Assembly (NCBI RefSeq): GCF_002159835.1
Contig: NZ_NFJL01000005.1
Coordinates: forward strand, 143,431-207,430
DNA from: Blautia sp. An249
GTDB taxonomy: Bacteria; Bacillota; Clostridia; Lachnospirales; Lachnospiraceae
DNA length: 64,000 nucleotides
Direction of reading: 5' to 3'
Shown here: piece after piece, positions 1 through 7,158 of the stretch
Layout: each line of letters begins with the position of its first letter
Position numbering within the stretch: position 1 is the first letter of the stretch
Notes under the pieces: generated by a model
Database searches by the model: none
The model's input: the letters and a program-made list of their open reading frames with translations, nothing else
Told to the model about the DNA's origin: nothing
Translations under genes and position numbers: made by a program

Positions 1-409
1 GTTTTCCATATACATACAATTTTCCATTTTTAACTGTTCTGCCATTCACTGGAAGAGACGGGCATAAAACCGTATACGGATAATTAAATTTTTCCAGTAC
101 AGCATCGATTACAGGGCCAATATTTCCATCATCGGTAGAATCAAATGTAGAACAATATTTGAAATATAATACTTTCGCACCTTTTTTTATCAGCCATTGA
201 AATGCTTTTATACAGTCCGCCACTGCTTCCTCTGTATTCTGTGTTCTCGATTTTAATGCAATAACAACAGCTTCTGATGAGATTTCAGGCATATCATCCT
301 CCGGAATCCCATTAACCAGAATTGTTGATACCCCTGCTTTTACCAAAAAGGAGGCTCCGTCACTTGCTCCGGTAAAATCATCTGCAACACATCCAAAGAA
401 TATACTCAT
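1..409 (-). CDS. otnK: 3-oxo-tetronate 4-kinase (DUF1537 family), 3' part cut by window edge
   Basis: The open frame runs from ATG at 409 to the window edge, 136 codons without a stop. It is the N-terminal half of a four-carbon acid sugar kinase. The start reads MSIFFGCVADDFTGASDGAS, with the family's ADDFTGA(S/T)D substrate-binding motif, and later FKYCSTFDSTDDGNIGPV and PSLPVNGRTV, which match OtnK more closely than DtnK. OtnK phosphorylates a 3-oxo-tetronate at O-4 in the cytosol. An AAAGGAAG ribosome binding site precedes the ATG. It is the last visible gene of the operon that starts with the aminotransferase at 5356, only 15 bp behind the M20 gene. A kinase of this kind next to amidohydrolases is unusual. 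The ATP-binding half lies outside the window, so completeness cannot be judged. Confidence 0.82.
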   Translation of the reverse strand, partial: MSIFFGCVADDFTGASDGASFLVKAGVSTILVNGIPEDDMPEISSEAVVIALKSRTQNTEEAVADCIKAFQWLIKKGAKVLYFKYCSTFDSTDDGNIGPVIDAVLEKFNYPYTVLCPSLPVNGRTVKNGKLYVYGK

Positions 410-424
410 TCGTTTTCACTTCCT

Positions 425-1549
425 TTAGGTCAAGTATCCCAGTCTTTGTCCAACAATATTTTTCATTACCTTTACTCCATTATCCAAACACTCACTTTTT
501 ATTTTCATATCCTGATGATGAAGTCCCGGATCTGCATCTGCGCCAAGTCCCATATAAGCTGCCTTACATTTCAGATGTTGTACTAAATAGTTGAAATCGT
601 CACCTCCGGCAAAATAGGTAAAAGGAGCGCAATGCTCTTCTCCCAGCTCTTCAATAATGGCCTGTTTTGCCACTTGTATCGCCTCTTCATGAAACTCTCC
701 TGCCGGTACATACTCAATGGCTTCCGTTTCTACAGAAACTCCCACAGCTTCTGCAACTGACTTTATGGCTTTTACCGCCTTATTCTGCATTTCCTGATAC
801 AATTTTGTACTCAGATGTTTACAGTCAACAATCATTTCCGCACAGTCGGGCAGCTCTTCGTTTACTTTTGGACGCATTTCCAGATGTGTTGTTTTAATAG
901 AATAGCGTATTGTAGGATCCATATGAATTGTATTAACGGCATTTATCGCTAATACAATTGCATTCACAATATTAGAAGATGTATTTGTATAATCTTCCTT
1001 CCCTTCAAAAAACCTTATCCGAATTCTTCCGGATGCGCTAGTAACGACTGCAGGCGACATATATCCAAAACGGCAGGTCGTCTCTCCGATAGGACGAATA
1101 TGAAGTCCGTATAATTCATTTATTCCGAGAGAATCTAATTTACCGCTTTTTATCATTGCAAGTGCGCCTAAAATCGGTTCTTCTCCTGGTTGGAATATAA
1201 TAATTAATTTTCCTGATTTGAGTCCTCTTTCTGCCGCCGCCTTTGCTGCAGTTAAAGCAATAGCACAATGGGCGTCATGCCCGCATGTGTGCCTGCACTC
1301 CAGTTTTCCATCAATTTCATAAGTCAACGCATCCATATCTGCCCGTAAGGCTAATACAGTTCCCGGAATACCACTGTCCAGAATCCCTACCACGCCTGTC
1401 ACTCCCACATTTCTTTCTACAAGAAACCCAAAAGACTCTAAAGACTTTGCCAAAAATTCTGAAGTCTGATATTCTTCCATTGCTTTCTCAGGAATTTTAT
1501 GCAAATGCCGGTATACATCGTGAACATATCCTTCCAGCTTGTCACACAT
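425..1549 (-). CDS. M20-family amidohydrolase (catalytic-type subunit)
   Basis: This is a 374-residue metallo-amidohydrolase of the M20D type (N-acyl amino acid / aminobenzoyl-glutamate hydrolase-like), expected to cleave an amide bond in the cytosol. The metal-site motifs are present: ALRADMDAL (about 67-75), CGHDAH (89-94), QPGEE (120-124), GLH (148-150) and a C-terminal GLHHQD. The dimerisation ('lid') domain, however, lacks the usual AHG/AHA-x-x-P loop. Where it should be, around residues 172-195, there is a charged stretch with FEGKEDYTNT. In M20 enzymes that loop's His normally reaches into the partner's active site. The neighbour at 1565-2536 has the loop but not the metal site. RBS is AAAGGAGG, 16 bp after the upstream gene's stop. 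The substrate is unknown. Confidence 0.8.
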   Translation of the reverse strand: MCDKLEGYVHDVYRHLHKIPEKAMEEYQTSEFLAKSLESFGFLVERNVGVTGVVGILDSGIPGTVLALRADMDALTYEIDGKLECRHTCGHDAHCAIALTAAKAAAERGLKSGKLIIIFQPGEEPILGALAMIKSGKLDSLGINELYGLHIRPIGETTCRFGYMSPAVVTSASGRIRIRFFEGKEDYTNTSSNIVNAIVLAINAVNTIHMDPTIRYSIKTTHLEMRPKVNEELPDCAEMIVDCKHLSTKLYQEMQNKAVKAIKSVAEAVGVSVETEAIEYVPAGEFHEEAIQVAKQAIIEELGEEHCAPFTYFAGGDDFNYLVQHLKCKAAYMGLGADADPGLHHQDMKIKSECLDNGVKVMKNIVGQRLGYLT

Positions 1550-1564
1550 TTAACTCCCTCCTTT

Positions 1565-2536
1565 TTAACTGCGTAAGCTTTTAACTGTTTCTAAAAAAAC
1601 AGACGTGGCTGTATTTATTAACAGATTCACATTTTTCTCTCCCTTTTCAAATAGAGGCAGCCCCAGATAACCTGCATCAGCCTGAAAAATCTGTTCGTAA
1701 AAATGAAATCTGTCGGTCCCTTTACAGTAAGTATAAGGCACTATTTGTTCTTTCTTATATCTGTTTGACAAACTCTTTTCCAATGCCAAATGCACCCGGC
1801 CGTCAGGCATTTTACCAGAAAATATGGTATTTATTTCTTCTGTTATATGCGGGATTGCCCCTATAGAACAAACTGCTTTTTCTATTGCATTTTTAGCAGT
1901 TCTGATATGGATATTCAAATTGCTTTCATCAATTCCCATTACCTCCAGAACAATATGAGCGGCATCTGGTATTTTATTAATGGCTCCCTGTCCTGCATCA
2001 ATTAAAATCGGCCGTATAGAAGCAGTTGTATCAATATTATTAATAGAAAACTGAGCTGCACTGATAGCCAGAGCAGCAGCATCTACAGCATTAATTCCTA
2101 AATGCGGAGCTGCACCATGGGCAGTCAGTCCTGTAATATCTACGCTGATTTTCGCTGCCATATTATGAATCAGATACAAAGCTGCCATACCCGGACGTAA
2201 ATCAACTGCCGCTGATAGAGAAATCCCTATAAGATACGGAGCAACTGACATTTCTATTTTCTTTGCATCTTCTTTTACCTCTTCATCTCCAAACACCACT
2301 CCAACTCCTTTATATTCAGATGGATGTTGGGAAATATAACTGCATACAGAAAGAATGATCTGACTTGTTTCAAATGCATTTTTATCTTTCTTGTTAAAAT
2401 ACAACAGAATCGGACAAATATCTTCTTTATCAGGCTGGAAAAATAGTACTGCCCTTTTTTCTTTACAATAAAATGGAGCAAATCCCATCTGTATTAATTC
2501 CTTCTGAAGATTTAAAGAAATACTTTTTTTCTCCAT
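1565..2536 (-). CDS. M20-family homologue lacking the metal site (probable partner subunit)
   Basis: The protein has 323 residues counted from ATG 2536, which sits 6 nt after GTGGGG. The frame is open further upstream, but into the transporter gene. It is short for M20 (usually 370-400). The N-terminal catalytic lobe is eroded: no ALRADMDA equivalent, no CGHDAH, no C-terminal HH, and only GDEE (83-86) recalls the catalytic Glu pair. The dimerisation domain is well kept, with TGLTAHGAAPHLGINAVDAA (136-155) including His140. The reading frame is intact over its whole length, so this is not a simple pseudogene. It lies between the transporter and the intact-metal M20 gene in one operon. I infer a structural/trans-acting subunit of a heterodimer, with AbgA/AbgB as the known precedent for a two-gene M20 hydrolase. 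An autonomous degenerate paralogue is the alternative. Confidence 0.7.
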   Translation of the reverse strand: MEKKSISLNLQKELIQMGFAPFYCKEKRAVLFFQPDKEDICPILLYFNKKDKNAFETSQIILSVCSYISQHPSEYKGVGVVFGDEEVKEDAKKIEMSVAPYLIGISLSAAVDLRPGMAALYLIHNMAAKISVDITGLTAHGAAPHLGINAVDAAALAISAAQFSINNIDTTASIRPILIDAGQGAINKIPDAAHIVLEVMGIDESNLNIHIRTAKNAIEKAVCSIGAIPHITEEINTIFSGKMPDGRVHLALEKSLSNRYKKEQIVPYTYCKGTDRFHFYEQIFQADAGYLGLPLFEKGEKNVNLLINTATSVFLETVKSLRS

Positions 2537-2562
2537 AAGCATCCCCACTTTCGTTTTAATGG

Positions 2563-3987
2563 TTAAGCAAATCCAATTAATTGTGCGACAATTACAAGTA
2601 CTGCTGCTATTCCATACCATATTCCCATTAACGGAGCCACAAATTTTACCCACTCTGTATACTCTACTTTAGTTAGGGCAAGGTATCCCCATAAACTTCC
2701 GCAAGTCGGCCATAACAAGTTTGTAAATCCATCTCCAAATTGGAATGCTAATATGGCAGTCTGTGCGGTTACTCCACAGACATCTGCCAATGGGAACATA
2801 ATCGGCATAGTTAATAATGCCTGTCCGGAACCAGATGGAACAATAAAATTGAAAAGTGCCTGGAAGATTAACATACCAAAAGCTGACAAAGTAGGCGGAA
2901 ATGCCTGGATTACGTTAGCTACCGCATTTACAATTGTATCCACGATCATCGCATTTTCCATGATAACCAGTGTACCTCTTGCAAATCCTACACAAGCCGC
3001 GATAAAAACAAAGTCTTTGAGGCCCTGCAGAAAATGATCTGCTAACTCATTTAAACTTAATCCGGATACAATGCCACTTATAAATGCAGACCACAGCAGC
3101 ACATTGGCAATCATAGATAAATCCCATCCGAAGTTTATACATCCGAATATCATTAAAACGAAACCTGCAAGGAAAGTTACCGCCGCTGCTTTCTGTCTGA
3201 AATTCATAGTAACATGCTGTATTTCTTTTCCTTCTTCGACGCCATACTCTACTCTTAATTTCTTATCTCTCTCGTACATAATACTGGACTGGGGATTTTT
3301 CTTTATCTTTTTTGCATACCGCAGAACATACCATATTGCCGCTCCTGCGATCAGTACCAGCCCGATAAGTCGATACCATGCGCCCGAATAAAGCTTTAAT
3401 CCTACCATATTCTGGCTTATAACTACTGTAAACGGGTTTGCCATAGCTGCTCCAAATCCTGCACAGGTTGAGAGTGCTGTAAGCGCCATAGCTGTTAAGG
3501 AATCCAGCCCTAACGACAGACAGACCGGAATCATAATCGGTATAATTGCCATAGATAACTCAGATAATCCAATAAAGTTACACATTGTGGAACAACATAT
3601 CATAATAATGATAATGGCAATTTGGTACCTGGATTTAAATTTTTTTACAACCAGTGATACGCCTCCATTAATCATCCCAGTCGCCTTCACAACAGAGAAA
3701 GCGCCACCGATTAGTAAATCTGCGAATGCAATTGAAGCACCAGCCACAAGACCTGCTAATATTGCTTCACATCCATCCCAGATACTTGCCGGATTTGATT
3801 CTACTTGTGTATAGGTATTCGCAACTACAACTGTTTGTCCCGCGTCATTCACAACTCTTTCATATTGACCTGCGGGTATAATCCAGGTTGCAACAACAGC
3901 AATAAAAATCATAAATGTTAATAAAACCAATCCTTTAGGAAACTGTATTTTTCGTTTTGCCCTGACTCTTCCTTCAACTGTATTCAT
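2563..3987 (-). CDS. YfcC-family (DcuC-like) membrane transporter
   Basis: A 474-residue polytopic membrane protein with roughly a dozen hydrophobic segments, the first at about 18-40 (LVLLTFMIFIAVVATWIIPAG, a typical YfcC-family start). Two similar halves each end in Gly/Pro/Asn-rich re-entrant-looking stretches (about 165-185, FGAAMANPFTVVISQN, and about 375-400, NFIVPSGSGQALLTMPIM), a pattern of the C4-dicarboxylate/arginine-ornithine carrier superfamily. It probably brings in the substrate of the downstream M20 proteins, or exchanges it for a product. It lies between the aminotransferase (37 bp) and the M20 genes in the same direction. AbgT, the usual partner of AbgAB, is a different family. 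The substrate (amino acid, acyl-amino acid or dicarboxylate) cannot be read from the sequence. Confidence 0.78.
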   Translation of the reverse strand: MNTVEGRVRAKRKIQFPKGLVLLTFMIFIAVVATWIIPAGQYERVVNDAGQTVVVANTYTQVESNPASIWDGCEAILAGLVAGASIAFADLLIGGAFSVVKATGMINGGVSLVVKKFKSRYQIAIIIIMICCSTMCNFIGLSELSMAIIPIMIPVCLSLGLDSLTAMALTALSTCAGFGAAMANPFTVVISQNMVGLKLYSGAWYRLIGLVLIAGAAIWYVLRYAKKIKKNPQSSIMYERDKKLRVEYGVEEGKEIQHVTMNFRQKAAAVTFLAGFVLMIFGCINFGWDLSMIANVLLWSAFISGIVSGLSLNELADHFLQGLKDFVFIAACVGFARGTLVIMENAMIVDTIVNAVANVIQAFPPTLSAFGMLIFQALFNFIVPSGSGQALLTMPIMFPLADVCGVTAQTAILAFQFGDGFTNLLWPTCGSLWGYLALTKVEYTEWVKFVAPLMGIWYGIAAVLVIVAQLIGFA

Positions 3988-4024
3988 AGTATCCCTCCCT
4001 ACTCACACATAGCGTTTTCTACTC

Positions 4025-5356
4025 TTATATCTCTGATTGTTCCATGGTTTTGTAAATTGCTTCTTCTAACAGCGCAACAACGAAATCTATCTCCTCTTCC
4101 TCTATAATAAAAGGAGGAGCGATCTGAAGTGCATCACCTACTATTCCATCTGCACTTCCTGAAACTCCACTTGTAAGTATTACCCCTTTTTCAAAGCAAT
4201 ATTTCACTACTTTTTCTGAGAAATTAAAATTTGTAATAGGTTCTTTCCCCTTATTATTTCTTACAAATTCAACCCCAAGCAGAAGTCCAATTCCTCGAAT
4301 ATCGCCTACTACCGGATATTTTTTTAATATCTGGAGCTTTTCCAAAAACAAATTTCCCATTTTTCTGCATTTTTCAATTAATTGTTTCTTTTCAATATAA
4401 TCAAGTACTTCCTTTGCTCCTGCACATGCCAAAGGATTCCCTGAAAATGTAAAACTATGGGTCAATGCTCCTGAACCGTTTGTAATTGCATCAACAATTT
4501 TTTTATGAACGATTACCCCGCCAATAGGTACATATCCGCTTCCTAATCCTTTGGCCACGCCCATCAAATCCGGAACAATCTGATAATGATCAACTGCAAA
4601 ATTCAATCCTGTTCTTCCAAAGCCTGTTATCACTTCATCTACACAGAATAAAACATCATATTTTTCGCAAATCTCTTTCACCTTTTTCATATACTTAGCA
4701 GGTGGAATAATTGCAGCAGAAGTTGTTCCGGTAATCGGTTCAATCACGAAAGCCGCTACTGTTTCCGGGCCTTCATATTTAATTATTCTTTCAAGTTCAC
4801 AGGCACATTGACAATCACAGGATTCTTCCTGCAGATTATAGGGACACCGATAGCAATTACAGGGAGAAATGTGCAGCATACTATTAGGAAAATACACCTC
4901 ATATTTTTCTCTCCAAGAAGGTCTTCCACCTAAAGCAAGCGTTCCCATTGTATTTCCATGATAACTTTGCCATCTGGAAATAATCTTATATTTTTCTTTT
5001 TTCCCTTTCTCAATATAGTATTGCCTTGCAATTTTTAATAAGGATTCCATAGCTTCTGAACCACCGGAGCACAAAAAAACTTTGTCCATTCCTTCCGGAG
5101 CCATTTCAATAATTTTTTCTGCCAGTTCTCTTCTTGCTTTACTGGTAAAAGTTCCTCCATAAACAAAGCTGACTTTTCCTGCTTGTTCCGCAATTCGTTC
5201 CGCAACTTCCTTTACTCCATGGCCGATATTTACCACTGCAATTCCTGCCGCGCAGTCCAGATATTTTTTTCCTGTGGTGTCATAAAGGTACATTCCATCT
5301 CCATAATCGACTTCCGGATACTCCTTTTCCATAACTGAATACAATACGTTTTCCAT
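4025..5356 (-). CDS. Class-III PLP-dependent aminotransferase with Cys-rich insert
   Basis: A 443-residue fold-type I aminotransferase of the 4-aminobutyrate/acetylornithine group. Visible are the phosphate-binding CSGGSEAMESLLK (96-108), SYHGNT (131-136), the cofactor aspartate in FCVDEVITGFGRTG (237-250), and the PLP lysine K269 in MGVAKGLGSGY. Residues 166-186 hold seven cysteines (C-x-C-x2-C-x8-C-x-C-x-C-x-C) between the large-domain elements; related Firmicute aminotransferases and mammalian GABA transaminase have Cys pairs near here, the latter binding an Fe-S cluster. It should transfer the amino group of an omega- or beta-amino compound to an oxo acid. It is the first gene of the operon with the transporter, M20 pair and otnK. 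A palindrome shared with the GntR gene lies 25 bp upstream. Confidence 0.85.
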   Translation of the reverse strand: MENVLYSVMEKEYPEVDYGDGMYLYDTTGKKYLDCAAGIAVVNIGHGVKEVAERIAEQAGKVSFVYGGTFTSKARRELAEKIIEMAPEGMDKVFLCSGGSEAMESLLKIARQYYIEKGKKEKYKIISRWQSYHGNTMGTLALGGRPSWREKYEVYFPNSMLHISPCNCYRCPYNLQEESCDCQCACELERIIKYEGPETVAAFVIEPITGTTSAAIIPPAKYMKKVKEICEKYDVLFCVDEVITGFGRTGLNFAVDHYQIVPDLMGVAKGLGSGYVPIGGVIVHKKIVDAITNGSGALTHSFTFSGNPLACAGAKEVLDYIEKKQLIEKCRKMGNLFLEKLQILKKYPVVGDIRGIGLLLGVEFVRNNKGKEPITNFNFSEKVVKYCFEKGVILTSGVSGSADGIVGDALQIAPPFIIEEEEIDFVVALLEEAIYKTMEQSEI

Positions 5357-5380
5357 TTTCTCCTCCTTTCTAAAATGTTA

Positions 5381-5398
5381 AATCTAAAATTTCAGTTT
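5381..5398. promoter_or_regulatory. Putative FCD/GntR operator upstream of aminotransferase operon
   Basis: AATCTAAAATTTCAGTTT differs at one base from the 18-mer at 6176-6193 upstream of the GntR gene. The palindrome form is AATCTRAAATTTYAGATT. The site lies 25 bp before the aminotransferase start, in a position to block transcription. The assignment to the neighbouring regulator is inferred from the duplicate. Confidence 0.6.
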
Positions 5399-5461
5399 AA
5401 TTAAAAACACCCCTCCTTCCCCCTGTTCCTTTCTTACCTTGTTAATTATATCTTTTTATTT

Positions 5462-6157
5462 TTACACAAGTTCCTGGTAACTCTCCAGGATTTCCTCTTT
5501 TGTTTTACAAATATCTCTTGTAATCCACTGAATGCTGCTTTCCAGTTCTTTAGCCAGCAGAGATTCTATCAGTTTAATATGTACCGTAATCTCCTCCTGG
5601 AAACATTCCCATCCGAAATTTTTCAATTTGTGGAATACGTGCAACTTTCGGATTCGTTTTGTTAAATCCATCAGATTCATAATCTCAGTCCCGATTATCC
5701 GGGGACATGCGTTGATTAAGTATTCATGGAACTCAATTTCAATAACAAAGAAACTTTTCACCAGTTCCCGTACCTGAATATCGTTTTCTACATGAGAAAT
5801 ATTTAAAAGCGTCTCAAATTTATCCCGGAATTCCTGCAGTTGTTCCTGACTTAATTCCCCTATTACTTTCCGGATGATTTCACATTCCAGCACCTGCCGG
5901 AAATCAAAAATATACTCCACTTCCTTTTGCGTCAGTTCCCGCACATAACTTCCGCTGCGGGGGTGGATAACTACATATCCGTCCTTTTGCAGAGATTTAA
6001 GGGCGTTGGTTACCGGTGTCCTGCTCACACCCATGGATGCGCTCAGATAATCAATATCTAATTTTTCGTTTGGTTTTAACTCATTATCAATAATTTTTTC
6101 TTTAATCTCTTTATAAATCAATTCATTCAGACTATTATATTTTACTTTTTGAAACAT
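5462..6157 (-). CDS. GntR-family transcriptional regulator, FCD subfamily
   Basis: A 231-residue FadR/FCD-type regulator. The N-terminal winged helix spans about 10-75 (SLNELIYKEIKEKIID ... MGVSRTPVTNALKSLQKDGY). The C-terminal all-helical FCD domain (about 80-230) contains EYIFDFRQVLECEIIRKV and later EFHEYLINACPRI, the usual place of metal/effector-binding His and Asp residues. I take ATG 6157 as start because GAGG sits 6 nt ahead of it. ATG 6163 overlaps that Shine-Dalgarno. The gene is 105 bp upstream of the aminotransferase operon on the same strand. A near-perfect palindrome lies 18 bp upstream of its start and a copy precedes the operon, so it most likely represses both itself and the operon until an acid inducer binds. 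Confidence 0.85.
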   Translation of the reverse strand: MFQKVKYNSLNELIYKEIKEKIIDNELKPNEKLDIDYLSASMGVSRTPVTNALKSLQKDGYVVIHPRSGSYVRELTQKEVEYIFDFRQVLECEIIRKVIGELSQEQLQEFRDKFETLLNISHVENDIQVRELVKSFFVIEIEFHEYLINACPRIIGTEIMNLMDLTKRIRKLHVFHKLKNFGWECFQEEITVHIKLIESLLAKELESSIQWITRDICKTKEEILESYQELV

Positions 6158-6175
6158 TTTCATCCTCTTTCTTAA

Positions 6176-6193
6176 AATCTAAAATTTCAGATT
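6176..6193. promoter_or_regulatory. Putative GntR autoregulatory operator
   Basis: AATCTAAAATTTCAGATT is an 18-bp palindrome with a single mismatched pair, 18 bp upstream of the GntR start at 6157. Positions 6175-6190 repeat 5380-5395 exactly over 16 bp. The rest of the gap up to 6428 is AT-rich and contains the SorC-type sites and the promoter of the plus-strand phosphatase gene. Confidence 0.65.
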
Positions 6194-6266
6194 ATATGGT
6201 TATAGTAGTTTATTTTTTCTGTTTTGTCAATGTAATAGTAAAAAAAGCTATGTTTTCTCTTTTTTC

Positions 6267-6280
6267 TAAAAATATTCTCA
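6267..6280. promoter_or_regulatory. Secondary copy of the GAAAATATTTTC operator
   Basis: TAAAAATATTCTCA matches the 14-mer TGAAAATATTTTCA (11604-11617) at 12 of 14 positions. It lies exactly 60 bp upstream of the better copy at 6327-6340, about six helical turns, so both would face the same side of the DNA. By itself it is weak evidence. Confidence 0.35.
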
Positions 6281-6326
6281 CGAATATTTGTCAAAATTAA
6301 ATAAAAATTTCACGGAAAACTTGTTC

Positions 6327-6340
6327 CGAAAATATTTTCA
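6327..6340. promoter_or_regulatory. SorC-type operator upstream of the histidine phosphatase gene
   Basis: CGAAAATATTTTCA differs at one base from the perfect palindrome TGAAAATATTTTCA found between the SorC regulator and the RuBisCO-like gene. It ends 3 bp before the -35 box at 6344, the same geometry as at 11636-11649, which suits activation. Regulator assignment is inferred. Confidence 0.6.
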
Positions 6341-6343
6341 TGG

Positions 6344-6371
6344 TTGTTTTATTTCTTCTTTCCATTAAAAT
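6344..6371 (+). promoter_or_regulatory. Predicted promoter of the histidine phosphatase gene
   Basis: -35 TTGTTT (6344-6349) and -10 TAAAAT (6366-6371) with a 16-bp spacer, 57 bp upstream of the ATG. Each hexamer is a partial consensus match, consistent with a promoter that needs the adjacent operator-bound activator. Confidence 0.45.
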
Positions 6372-6428
6372 GAAGATATAAATCGGGAATGGTTTTCCGT
6401 TTCCAGGTCTTTAGAAAGTGAGGAAACT

Positions 6429-7094
6429 ATGAATTCAACAAAAATCTATATTATACGTCATGGGGAAACCCGATTAAATGCAGAAGGACGCCTTCAGGGG
6501 CATACCGATATTCCGCTGAATGAAAATGGAAAAAAGCTGGCTGAGATTACCGGAGAGGGCCTCCGGTCAATTCCTTTTGATTGCATCATTTCCAGCCCCC
6601 TTAGTCGTGCCGTGGAAACTGCACAGATTGTAACCGCTCCTTCTTCCCGGTTGTCGCAGAGAACAATTCCCATAGTGAAAGATCCCCGTCTAATGGAAAT
6701 TTCCTGGGGGCGCTGGGATGAGCTGATCTGTACCAGAGACAATTTTGAAGTTCCCTGCAAAGATTTTACCAAATTTTATACAGATCCGCTGCATTTTCCT
6801 GCTGCCCCAGAGGGAGAAAGCGTTGCAGATGTCTGTAAACGGGTGGCCAATTTCTGGGATGAGTTTACCCTTTCTCCCTCTTATCAAAACAAAACCATTT
6901 TAATTTCCGCACACGGGTGTTCTGTAAGGGCCCTTCTCTATTATATTGATGGGTCCGTCAATGACTTCTGGAGAGGCGGCGTTCCTCAGAATTGTTCCGT
7001 CAGCCTGGTAGAAATAACGGATTCAAAGCCTGTCATTCGTTTTACAGATCAGATTTATTACGATCCGTCTTTGTGCGCTAATCTTTATAAATAA
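6429..7094 (+). CDS. Histidine phosphatase family protein (phosphoglycerate mutase-like)
   Basis: A 221-residue member of the branch-1 histidine phosphatase superfamily. The catalytic motif is IYIIRHGETRLNAEGRLQGH (His about 11, Arg about 10), with a second Arg in ISSPLSRAVETA, the acid/base region EISWGRWDEL, and the C-terminal SAHGCSVRALL carrying the second catalytic His. Such enzymes remove phosphate from small sugar phosphates; cofactor-dependent mutases have a similar core. RBS is GTGAGGAAACT before ATG. A copy of the operator that marks the neighbouring acid-sugar genes lies in front, so it may dephosphorylate a phosphorylated acid-sugar intermediate or a dead-end product. That role is inference from regulation only. 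Confidence 0.8.
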   Translation: MNSTKIYIIRHGETRLNAEGRLQGHTDIPLNENGKKLAEITGEGLRSIPFDCIISSPLSRAVETAQIVTAPSSRLSQRTIPIVKDPRLMEISWGRWDELICTRDNFEVPCKDFTKFYTDPLHFPAAPEGESVADVCKRVANFWDEFTLSPSYQNKTILISAHGCSVRALLYYIDGSVNDFWRGGVPQNCSVSLVEITDSKPVIRFTDQIYYDPSLCANLYK

Positions 7095-7097
7095 TCA

Positions 7098-7145
7098 AAA
7101 ACACATGCCGCAAAGTACATTATCATGGCTTGCGGCATGTGTTTT
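7098..7145. terminator. Bidirectional intrinsic terminator
   Basis: The 16-bp arms at 7098-7113 and 7130-7145 (AAAACACATGCCGCAA and its exact complement) flank a 16-nt loop. A-rich and T-rich edges serve both strands: the plus-strand phosphatase gene ends at 7094 and the minus-strand pdxA2 remnant at 7159. Confidence 0.85.
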
Positions 7146-7158
7146 ATAAACATAATTT

